Source: Sinomicrobium sp. | GTDB lineage: Bacteria; Bacteroidota; Bacteroidia; Flavobacteriales; Flavobacteriaceae | Direction of reading: 5' to 3' | Assembly (NCBI GenBank): GCA_029266035.1 | Contig: JAJUFH010000011.1 | Coordinates: forward strand, 20,180 to 84,179 | Length of the DNA: 64,000 bases | Shown here: piece by piece, positions 16,826-23,446 of the stretch | How the letters are laid out: each line of letters starts with the position of its first letter | Numbering within the stretch: the stretch's first letter is position 1 | The notes under the pieces: model-generated | Told to the model about the DNA's origin: nothing | The model's database searches: none | The model's input: the letters and a program-made list of their open reading frames with translations, nothing else | Made by a program: the position numbers and the translations under genes

Positions 16826-18028
16826 TCATTTTTCAATTATCGATGGAGCTGTCTTTTTTTGAATCACAATCTCAAAAACATTCCCTTCTTCTTTATCTTT
16901 TACTTCAAGTTTTAAAGTATCCCTCTTATTATCAGAAAATGGTTTTCGCCTTACTATATCACAAATATTTACGGCACTATCGTCAATTGAGACAATCTCA
17001 TCTCCGTATTTCAGCTTTCCTTTGAGTTCTGTATCCCAGACGAAACCAACAATGAGTTTTCTTTTATTCAGGGTAGCATTTAATCCAAAATCGGCTCTAT
17101 CAGCCCTTACTTTTTCAGACTCTGGATCTATGTAAAACCTTTTGTTTACATAATCTATGGTTACAAATCCGTATTTTAGTAGCTCTGAGCCTATTTTGGA
17201 GTAATCGTCATTATTGGTAATCACCGTATAATCTGCAACTTGTAATCGATTAATTTTCAAAGATGGCAGGTGTAGCTTAAAATGCTTTGACAGCTCAGCA
17301 CTTCCAAACATACCAATGGTAGATGCTCCTGTACTCTCCCCAATCTCTCCAAAAATATCCTCATCCCTGAATTTGAGAAAACTACCTAATGCCAAATCGT
17401 AAAGACCATCTGCTCCTGTATCTATCAACACCTGCTCTTTTCCCCTTTCCTCACCGGCGATATCAATCCAAACAAACGGACTACTTTGAATACCCATCAA
17501 TTCGATTTTTGAAGAATATTTTCTGTTGAGATTTAGCTTTTTTCTATTGTCTGTCAATCGTATTTTCCTGTTTTTCAAATCGATTTGAACGATAGAGTTC
17601 CGAAGCATATTGCTACCGATAAAGCCATCTACCTCAAAACACCCCCATACAGGAGAATTTTTAAAATCGTATACCAAAGTGTAGGTGTCCTCAAAAATCA
17701 CATTCCCAAATTTGAGTTTATCAACAGACACCACTTTAAGTGAATCTTGGGTATTATTAGTGTCAAAAACCGACATTGTACTTATCATTGTCGGTCTTAA
17801 CTGCTTATCGAGTTCTTTGGAAATTATGTTTGAAGCCCCGGTGTCGAGAATAAATCTATAGGGCTTATTTGCCAATTCTACAACAACTACAATTTTATTG
17901 TTAACCCACTCAAAGTCGAGTTCCTCATAGTAGTTTGATGATTGTACTGTTCCGTGATTCAAATCTACTTTTTGACCAAAAGAACAGAGTGAAAGAACAA
18001 GGAATAAACAGCTGAGATATTGTTTCAT
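16826..18028 (-). CDS. Retropepsin-like aspartic protease with C-terminal PDZ-like region
   Basis: 400 residues with a signal peptide (MKQYLSCLFLVLSLCSFGQ). Two aspartic protease half-sites are visible: FILDTGASNIIS and VLIDTGADGLYDL. The two DTG motifs in one chain suggest a self-contained pepsin-like active site. The last 90 residues, around LKGKLKYGDEIVSIDDSAV, look like a PDZ domain. It is likely a periplasmic or surface protease. The start at 18028 places the signal peptide at the N-terminus; the open frame begins earlier at 18070. A 483-base AT-rich spacer separates it from divergent map. Confidence 0.85.
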   Translation of the reverse strand: MKQYLSCLFLVLSLCSFGQKVDLNHGTVQSSNYYEELDFEWVNNKIVVVVELANKPYRFILDTGASNIISKELDKQLRPTMISTMSVFDTNNTQDSLKVVSVDKLKFGNVIFEDTYTLVYDFKNSPVWGCFEVDGFIGSNMLRNSIVQIDLKNRKIRLTDNRKKLNLNRKYSSKIELMGIQSSPFVWIDIAGEERGKEQVLIDTGADGLYDLALGSFLKFRDEDIFGEIGESTGASTIGMFGSAELSKHFKLHLPSLKINRLQVADYTVITNNDDYSKIGSELLKYGFVTIDYVNKRFYIDPESEKVRADRADFGLNATLNKRKLIVGFVWDTELKGKLKYGDEIVSIDDSAVNICDIVRRKPFSDNKRDTLKLEVKDKEEGNVFEIVIQKKTAPSIIEK

Positions 18029-18511
18029 TAACATTTGGGTTATTTGCCTGTAGTTTTCGAACCTAAGCACTATGATGAAAGCTCTTGTAGCACCCTTAAT
18101 TTACATAGGTTTCTGCTTTGAAATCTTTCATCAGTATAGAATTTATACCTTCTCTAAATAAAAGTATTCCTCATTTAAAATTTAAATAGCTAATTTAAAT
18201 AAAAAACTATCATTTTAAAAAGCAGGTATTTTTTTAATAAGGTAGTATATAATAAAATACCCACTCCTTAATTTATCAAGTGACTTTATCTCATCGCTCC
18301 ATTAGATCGTCGAAGTATACCACAAAACTTTTTGAATATTTATTTTCAATAGAATGCCATTATATGCTCGACCCCCTCATTCAAACGCTTATTTATTACT
18401 CTGTACTCCATCTCCTCCTATCAAACCAAACTAATGTGCAGATTAATTCTTACTTTTGCAGCCTAATACCATCTGCTATAAGTACTGCGGATTACCATAA
18501 ATAACAATAAG
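18029..18511. other. 483-base AT-rich divergent spacer
   Basis: Between the aspartic protease and map. It is very AT-rich around 18160-18260, with near-repeats of atttaaat. A short open frame at 18280-18504 has no start context or recognisable features and is not called. The map promoter lies at the right end. Confidence 0.5.
18451..18458 (+). promoter_or_regulatory. -7 box of map
   Basis: TACTTTTG fits TAnnTTTG. It lies 53 bases before the ATG of map. Confidence 0.45.
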
Positions 18512-19330
18512 ATGATACATATAAAATCGCCGGAACAGATTGAGTTAATGCGTCAAAGTGCCCTGATTGTCTCCAAGACACTGGGGATGCTGGCCAAAGA
18601 GCTAAAACCCGGTGTGACTACAATACAACTGGACAAACTCGCAGAGCAATTTATCCGGGACCACGGAGCCATTCCTGGCTTTTTGGGATTATACGACTGC
18701 CCTTCTACCCTACTCACCAGCGTAAACACGGCAGTAGTACACGGACTCCCCAACGATACTCCTCTGGAAGAAGGCGATATAGTTTCTATAGACTGTGGGG
18801 CTCTGATGAACGGATTTTACGGTGATCACGCCTATACTTTTGAGATTGGAGAAATAGCTCCCGAGACCAAAAAACTGCTGGAAGTAACCAAAGAGTCGCT
18901 CTATATAGGTATTAGAGAATTTAAAGCCGGTAATCGCGTGGGTGATGTGGGTTTTGCCATTCAACAATACTGCGAACAGCGCGGCTATGGCGTAGTTAGA
19001 GAACTGGTAGGCCACGGCCTAGGAGAAAAAATGCACGAGGATCCGGAAATGCCTAACTACGGTAAAAGAGGACGTGGGAAAAAATTTGTAGAAGGGATGG
19101 TAGTCGCTATAGAACCTATGATAAATATGGGAACCCAACGTATTAAACAACTGAAAGACGGCTGGACCATAGTGACAGCCGACAACAAACCGAGTGCGCA
19201 TTTTGAACACGATGTCGCCTTGGTTGATGGCAAACCCGAACTCCTCTCCACTTATGCGTACATTTACGAAGCCTTGGGGATAACGAGCAATGAAGAAGAA
19301 GAATTCAGAAAAGAGGCTTTGGTTTTATAA
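18512..19330 (+). CDS. map: Methionine aminopeptidase type I
   Basis: 272 residues, cytoplasmic. It removes the initiator methionine from nascent proteins. The pita-bread fold ligands are visible: VSIDCGALMNGFYGDHAYTF (two metal aspartates), ELVGHGLGEKMHEDPEMPN (histidine), VVAIEPMINMG and ARFEHDVAL-type ending (here AHFEHDVALV). Length is slightly above the usual 250-260 residues because of an acidic C-terminal tail. The methyltransferase gene starts at the base directly after its stop codon, so the two are very probably co-translated. Confidence 0.96.
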   Translation: MIHIKSPEQIELMRQSALIVSKTLGMLAKELKPGVTTIQLDKLAEQFIRDHGAIPGFLGLYDCPSTLLTSVNTAVVHGLPNDTPLEEGDIVSIDCGALMNGFYGDHAYTFEIGEIAPETKKLLEVTKESLYIGIREFKAGNRVGDVGFAIQQYCEQRGYGVVRELVGHGLGEKMHEDPEMPNYGKRGRGKKFVEGMVVAIEPMINMGTQRIKQLKDGWTIVTADNKPSAHFEHDVALVDGKPELLSTYAYIYEALGITSNEEEEFRKEALVL

Positions 19331-20095
19331 GTGAAAAAACTGTTTAAAGCCATACTGAATCTGATACCCAGGCCTTTCCTAATCCGAATAAGTTATTGGG
19401 TAAGGCCGGTACTCGCTTTCGCCATGCGGGGAAACACCTATACCGATCCTATTGACGGCAAGAGCTATCGCTCCTTTCTACCTTACGGTTACCAAAAGCA
19501 GCGAGACAATGTGCTCGCACCTGGAACACTCTCATTGGAAAGACACAGATTGCTATGGCTCTATCTGAAAAACGAAACCGATTTCTTTACCAATCCGAAA
19601 AAGGTTTTGCACTTTGCTCCGGAACAGGCTTTTTACAAACGCTTCCGAAAGCAGACAAACTTAGACTACACCACCACCGACCTCAAATCGCCCTTAGCGG
19701 ACATCAAGGCAGATATCTGCAAGCTGCCCTTCGAAGACAACAGCTTCGATTTTATTTTGTGTAATCACGTATTGGAGCACATTCCCGACGATACCAAAGC
19801 TATGCAGGAACTGTATCGCATACTGAAACCGGGGGGAATGGGAATCTTTCAAATTCCGCAGGACTTACAGCGGGAAACTACTTTTGAAGACAACGCTATT
19901 ACCGACCCCAAAGAAAGGGCTGCCGTATTCGGGCAGTACGATCACGTACGCGTGTACGGACGGGATTATTTTGACAAACTGCGCAGTATCGGCTTTAAAG
20001 TAGAAGAGGCCGACTACACCAAAAAACTCACCGCCGAACAGATAAAACGCTACGCTCTCGCCCCAGGCGAAATTATCCCCGTCTGCTATAAGTAA
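19331..20095 (+). CDS. Class I SAM-dependent methyltransferase, GTG start
   Basis: 254 residues. The Rossmann fold is shown by KVLHFAPEQAFYKRF (SAM-binding loop variant), DYTTTDLKSPLADIKADICKLPFEDNSFDFILCNHVLEHIPDD and ALQELYRILKPGG-like MQELYRILKPGGMGIFQIP. The substrate is unknown. It starts with GTG immediately after the stop of map, with no gap, and that tight junction supports this start. The C-terminal part, with YDHVRVYGRDYFDKLRSIGF, is typical of small-molecule or sugar-linked methyltransferases of this subfamily, but this is only a resemblance. Confidence 0.85.
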   Translation: MKKLFKAILNLIPRPFLIRISYWVRPVLAFAMRGNTYTDPIDGKSYRSFLPYGYQKQRDNVLAPGTLSLERHRLLWLYLKNETDFFTNPKKVLHFAPEQAFYKRFRKQTNLDYTTTDLKSPLADIKADICKLPFEDNSFDFILCNHVLEHIPDDTKAMQELYRILKPGGMGIFQIPQDLQRETTFEDNAITDPKERAAVFGQYDHVRVYGRDYFDKLRSIGFKVEEADYTKKLTAEQIKRYALAPGEIIPVCYK

Positions 20096-20119
20096 AGCAT
20101 ATTTTCCCTTTTAAAATAC

Positions 20120-20140
20120 TAATTTTGTTTTTCAAAATTA
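20120..20140. promoter_or_regulatory. Perfect inverted repeat upstream of higB
   Basis: TAATTTTG-TTTTT-CAAAATTA has eight-base perfect arms and a five-base centre, 50 bases before higB. It could be the operator bound by HigA or a weak terminator for the methyltransferase gene. Position and symmetry favour the operator. Confidence 0.35.
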
Positions 20141-20189
20141 AATTACAAAAAATGGTATTGTCTTTGTTGTACCCTTATACGAAGATAAT

Positions 20190-20486
20190 ATGCGCATCAT
20201 AACCTACAAGAGAATAAAGGAATTTGCAGAAAAACACGCCGCTGCTGAAATTGCCTTAAACTCCTGGTTCCATGCCGTAACATCAAAAAATTGGAAACAC
20301 ATCAACGAGCTAAAAGCAGATTTTAACAGCGTCGATTATGTTGGGAACCACCGTTTTGTATTCAATATTAAAGGCAATACTTACCAGTTGATTGCCATTA
20401 TTTCGTTCAACGCCAAAAAAGTGTACATAAGGTTTATCGGTACCCATACCGAATACGACAAAATCAAGGACATTAAAAATATTTAG
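20190..20486 (+). CDS. higB: HigB-family toxin (mRNA interferase)
   Basis: 98 residues, full length for the HigB_toxin family. Features are MRIITYKRIKEFAEKH at the start, ALNSWFHAV, the conserved core VGNHRFVFNIKGNTYQLIA and KVYIRFIGTHTEYDKI at the end. It should cleave mRNA in a ribosome-dependent way and is neutralised by the downstream antitoxin. The order toxin first, antitoxin second, with two bases between the genes, is typical of higBA. Confidence 0.9.
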   Translation: MRIITYKRIKEFAEKHAAAEIALNSWFHAVTSKNWKHINELKADFNSVDYVGNHRFVFNIKGNTYQLIAIISFNAKKVYIRFIGTHTEYDKIKDIKNI

Positions 20487-20488
20487 CA

Positions 20489-20848
20489 ATGATACGTACA
20501 GATAGAGAATACAACATCATAGTTGAAAGAATAGAAACACTTTTACAAAACCCTGACCACATTGAAAACGAAAACAGCCCGGGTTATGTAGAGTTAAACC
20601 TCTTGTCTGATCTCGTGGCAGATTATGAAGAACAAAACTATCCGGTAAAAAAGCCCTCACTTATAGATGTAGTAAAGCTGAGAATGTACGAGCGTGGCTT
20701 AAATCAAAAGCGACTGTCTGAACTCTTAGGGGTCAGCACCTCAAGAGTGAGTGAGTACCTGACAGGAAAAAGTGAGCCCACTCTAAAAATAGCGAGAGAA
20801 ATCAGTATTAAATTGGATATCGACCCGACAATCGTTCTCGGGGTGTAA
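20489..20848 (+). CDS. higA: HigA-family antitoxin with helix-turn-helix
   Basis: 119 residues. The C-terminal half is an XRE/HigA helix-turn-helix: GLNQKRLSELLGVSTSRVSE followed by YLTGKSEPTLKIAREISIKL. The N-terminal half is helical and acidic and probably binds the toxin. It should neutralise HigB and repress the operon, perhaps through the inverted repeat at 20120-20140. Confidence 0.9.
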   Translation: MIRTDREYNIIVERIETLLQNPDHIENENSPGYVELNLLSDLVADYEEQNYPVKKPSLIDVVKLRMYERGLNQKRLSELLGVSTSRVSEYLTGKSEPTLKIAREISIKLDIDPTIVLGV

Positions 20849-20879
20849 CGCTCTAATCCTCTGCTTTTCCCTATCTTTC

Positions 20880-21914
20880 CTATTCTACCAACAAAGCGCT
20901 AAAGCCCTCGGTAGCATATTGCTGCATCTCGTTGTTTGCGTCTGTATAGAGCATCAAGACGTGAAGTTCGGGTTTTGTCTTTAAAAACTCCTTAGTTCGC
21001 TCCAGTCCCATTACCATAAAAGTAGTGGCGTAGCCATCGGCTTCCATAGCAGTTTTAGCGAGTACGGTAACACTCAGTAAATTACTCTTTTTGGTGTATC
21101 CGCTAATGGGGTCTACGGTGTGTACATATCGTTCTCCCGTGATAGAATCGGTTACTGTTTTTCTGTAGTTTCCCGAGGTGGCCATACCAAGGTTTTCCAG
21201 TTTTACCTTAGCGATAAAACGCCTTTCCATCTCGTCCTGTAAGGGGTCGTCTATGGCGATAAGCCAGTTCCGATCTTGCAGTGTATTTCTGCCGTGTGCT
21301 GCCAGCTCACCTCCCACCTCTACTACATAGTCTTCTATGCCTTTACTCCTCAAAAAATCACCTATCACATCTACAGTATATCCCTGGGCTATGGCATTGA
21401 AATCGAATGTAATTTCAGCCTTTTCTTTGTAAATGGTGTTATCTGGGTTAAGCCTTACCTTGTCGAAGCCACAATACTGCAAAAGGCTGTCTACTTTGGC
21501 ACTGTCTAAGGCTATTCGGTTGTGATCCGGACCAAAACCCCAGGCGCGCACCAGTTTGCCTATGGTGGGGTCAAAGCTCCCGTCAGACTCTCGCCATATC
21601 ACTTGCGACATTTCATAGACCTTGCGAAAATTTTCGTCCACAACTACAGTGCTATCTCCCGTATTGATCTTAGAAATATCAGAATCGGGACGATAGGCAG
21701 ACATCGACATATCTATAGATAGCAATATAGAGTCTACTGCCGGTTTCAAGTTGTCGCTAAGCTCTGAAATATAACGCACCGCATAGGTGCTGCCCTGAGC
21801 CTCCCCTGCGATCAAACGGAGCTCTCGCTCCCCTTTTCTATTCTGACATCCGGAGACAATTGCTCCTACAAAAAACAGTACTGTAACCCAATTAAATAAT
21901 CTCCTGTATTCCAT
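20880..21914 (-). CDS. apbE: FAD:protein FMN transferase (ApbE lipoprotein)
   Basis: 344 residues with a lipoprotein signal (lipobox cysteine 23 in VSGC). It covalently attaches FMN to threonines of periplasm-facing proteins such as NqrB and NqrC, both encoded 7-10 kb away in this window. Recognisable motifs are EAQGSTYAVRYI, MSAYRPDSDISKIN, FDFNAIAQGYTVDVI, VEVGGELAAHG and HTVDPISGYTKKS, with AMEADGYATTFMVMG near the C-terminus. It overlaps the upstream small gene by 23 bases, implying a two-gene operon. Confidence 0.94.
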   Translation of the reverse strand: MEYRRLFNWVTVLFFVGAIVSGCQNRKGERELRLIAGEAQGSTYAVRYISELSDNLKPAVDSILLSIDMSMSAYRPDSDISKINTGDSTVVVDENFRKVYEMSQVIWRESDGSFDPTIGKLVRAWGFGPDHNRIALDSAKVDSLLQYCGFDKVRLNPDNTIYKEKAEITFDFNAIAQGYTVDVIGDFLRSKGIEDYVVEVGGELAAHGRNTLQDRNWLIAIDDPLQDEMERRFIAKVKLENLGMATSGNYRKTVTDSITGERYVHTVDPISGYTKKSNLLSVTVLAKTAMEADGYATTFMVMGLERTKEFLKTKPELHVLMLYTDANNEMQQYATEGFSALLVE

Positions 21915-22251
21915 CGTAATTTACAACATAATTTTCTCCTCTTATCACCGGTTTTTCATAGTCGTCGGCATTGGCGATTCCCACTCCGGCATAATAGGTT
22001 TTGGCTTTAAATTTTAAGGCGTGCTCTTTGATCGTTTCCATAAATACGAGATCGTAATTGACCGGATTGTCTGGATAGAGCACTGCTTTGACCACTACAA
22101 AGTGTAGTTTTTTATTCTTGAGACACACAAACTGAGGGTTTACTCCAAGTTTGCTGTTTACTCCGAGAAACTCAAAACCGTCAGATTCCAGCTGTTTCCC
22201 TACAACATTCATGGCCAGACGGTGTAATTCCTGTTCACTTAGAATTTCCAT
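21892..22251 (-). CDS. Small conserved protein encoded directly upstream of apbE
   Basis: 119 residues, soluble, no signal peptide. The N-terminus is MEILSEQELHRLAMNVVGKQ, followed by a beta-rich core with PQFVCLKNKKLHFVVVKAVLY and AKTYYAGVGIANADD. As I recall, similar proteins in flavobacteria sit next to apbE and are sometimes labelled as related to Na+-NQR subunit F, but it contains no ferredoxin or flavin motif. Its 3' end overlaps apbE by 23 bases. A role in NQR assembly or flavinylation is an inference from position. A -7 box sits five bases before the ATG. Confidence 0.75.
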   Translation of the reverse strand: MEILSEQELHRLAMNVVGKQLESDGFEFLGVNSKLGVNPQFVCLKNKKLHFVVVKAVLYPDNPVNYDLVFMETIKEHALKFKAKTYYAGVGIANADDYEKPVIRGENYVVNYDGIQEII

Positions 22252-22256
22252 AGAGG

Positions 22257-22264
22257 CAAAGATA
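22257..22264 (-). promoter_or_regulatory. -7 box of the small gene-apbE operon, abutting the start codon
   Basis: The reverse strand reads TATCTTTG, ending five bases before the ATG. The resulting transcript would be close to leaderless. Confidence 0.45.
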
Positions 22265-22308
22265 CTTAATTGTCAGTAGGAAGCTGACTCTAAAAGCATA
22301 GTTTCTCA

Positions 22309-22355
22309 CATCTCAATACTAACATCTCAATACTAACCTCTCAATACTAACATCT
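22309..22355. repeat. Short tandem repeat, 14-base unit
   Basis: Three copies of catctcaatactaa (22309-22322, 22323-22336, and 22337-22350 with one change) followed by a partial fourth (catct). It lies directly upstream of the regulatory palindrome of the YeeE/YedE unit. Confidence 0.9.
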
Positions 22356-22365
22356 ACTCCAAATA

Positions 22366-22381
22366 TGTAACCGGGGTTACA
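22366..22381. promoter_or_regulatory. Perfect palindrome, Crp/Fnr-like operator of the YeeE/YedE operon
   Basis: TGTAACCGGGGTTACA is a 16-base palindrome with seven-base arms. The TGTAA-N6-TTACA layout has the geometry of Crp/Fnr-family sites. Its centre is about 33 bases upstream of the centre of the -7 box at 22403-22410, a position from which a regulator could activate or block transcription. Confidence 0.6.
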
Positions 22382-22402
22382 GAGTACTTTAAAAGATGTG
22401 TG

Positions 22403-22410
22403 TACATTTG
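22403..22410 (+). promoter_or_regulatory. -7 box of the YeeE/YedE operon
   Basis: TACATTTG fits TAnnTTTG and lies 22 bases before the ATG at 22433. Confidence 0.5.
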
Positions 22411-22432
22411 TGCTGTTTAAAGCAAACTTGTT

Positions 22433-22990
22433 ATGGATTTTATCTTTAAGCCTTTTCCCTGGTACATTTCTGGGATATTAATTGGAGTGGCTATGCTACT
22501 TCTCATCTACATGGGCAGAAGTTTTGGAATGTCGTCTAACCTTCGCAACCTGTGCTCTGCTTTCGGGGCGGGTAAGTTTGCCGAATTTTTCCGTTTCGAC
22601 TGGAAGGCTCAGGGCTGGAACCTCGCGGTTATGCTGGGGACTATGATTGGAGGCTTTATAGCCGTTCATTTGCTCTCTGACGGAAGCGGAGTCAACCTCA
22701 ATCCGGACACCGTAGCACAATTGGCCCAAATGAATATCGACGCCCCTCAGGGCAAACTGTTGCCAGACGCTATTTTTGACATGGAAAACGCTCTCAGTCT
22801 GAAAGGTCTGGCCATACTTCTCGGCGGCGGATTTTTGGTAGGCTTTGGTGCGAGATATGCCGGGGGTTGTACCTCAGGACACGCCATCAGTGGAATTAGC
22901 AATTTACAGCTTCCGTCTATCATAGCAGTAATAGGCTTTTTTATAGGCGGATTGTTGATGTCCCACTTCATCCTACCGCTTATTTTCTAA
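22433..22990 (+). CDS. YeeE/YedE family membrane protein (sulfur transport), first subunit
   Basis: 185 residues with about four or five membrane helices. The family signature GGGFLVGFGARYAGGCTSGHAISG carries the conserved cysteine that in YeeE proteins passes thiosulfate or sulfane sulfur through the membrane. Here the transporter is split into two small proteins rather than one long one. The second half is encoded 42 bases downstream. The upstream palindrome suggests control by a Crp/Fnr-type sensor, a common partner of such genes in Bacteroidota. Confidence 0.88.
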   Translation: MDFIFKPFPWYISGILIGVAMLLLIYMGRSFGMSSNLRNLCSAFGAGKFAEFFRFDWKAQGWNLAVMLGTMIGGFIAVHLLSDGSGVNLNPDTVAQLAQMNIDAPQGKLLPDAIFDMENALSLKGLAILLGGGFLVGFGARYAGGCTSGHAISGISNLQLPSIIAVIGFFIGGLLMSHFILPLIF

Positions 22991-22995
22991 AGCCA

Positions 22996-23028
22996 AACTA
23001 CGAACTAACAACTAAGAACTAACAACTC
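22996..23028. repeat. Degenerate heptamer repeat of NAACTAA type
   Basis: The sequence reads as four near-copies of gaactaa/caactaa between the two YeeE/YedE genes. The same word family occurs in other spacers of the window (765-776, 53123-53153, 59464-59480, 59635-59656). Confidence 0.6.
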
Positions 23029-23032
23029 TAGT

Positions 23033-23446
23033 ATGAAACACTTCAAATTTCTCCTTATAGGCATATTTTTCGGTATTGTACTCACCAAATCAGAAGCCGT
23101 TTCCTGGTATCGAATATACGAGATGTTCCACTTTCAGGCTTTCCACATGTACGGTATTATCGGTGTAGCCATAGCTACCGGCATTATCGGTATACAATTC
23201 TTCAAACGCAGAAAGATAAAAGACGTAGAAGGAAACCCCATCGCCATAAAAGACAAAGACAAGGGTGTAGTGCGCTATCTTGCGGGTGGTATTCTTTTCG
23301 GATTGGGTTGGGCCTTGGCCGGAGCCTGCCCCGGCCCCATGTACATATTGTTTGGAGCCGGGTTTTGGAGCATGGGCATAGTCATTGCAGGTGCTCTGGC
23401 CGGAACTTTCGTCTACGGTCTTATAAAGGATAAATTACCTCATTAA
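23033..23446 (+). CDS. YeeE/YedE family membrane protein, second subunit (DUF6691-like)
   Basis: 137 residues with four predicted membrane helices. The second conserved motif, AGGILFGLGWALAGACPGPMYILFGAG, has the cysteine of the other half of the YeeE/YedE pore. It probably pairs with the preceding protein to import reduced sulfur. The intergenic gap holds a degenerate repeat (22996-23028). The stop codon overlaps the convergent peptidase gene by four bases. Confidence 0.88.
   Translation: MKHFKFLLIGIFFGIVLTKSEAVSWYRIYEMFHFQAFHMYGIIGVAIATGIIGIQFFKRRKIKDVEGNPIAIKDKDKGVVRYLAGGILFGLGWALAGACPGPMYILFGAGFWSMGIVIAGALAGTFVYGLIKDKLPH

Noticed and set aside
18280..18504. 74-codon frame upstream of map
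   Set aside because: It lies in very AT-rich spacer, ends at the map start region and crosses the -7 box. No protein features.
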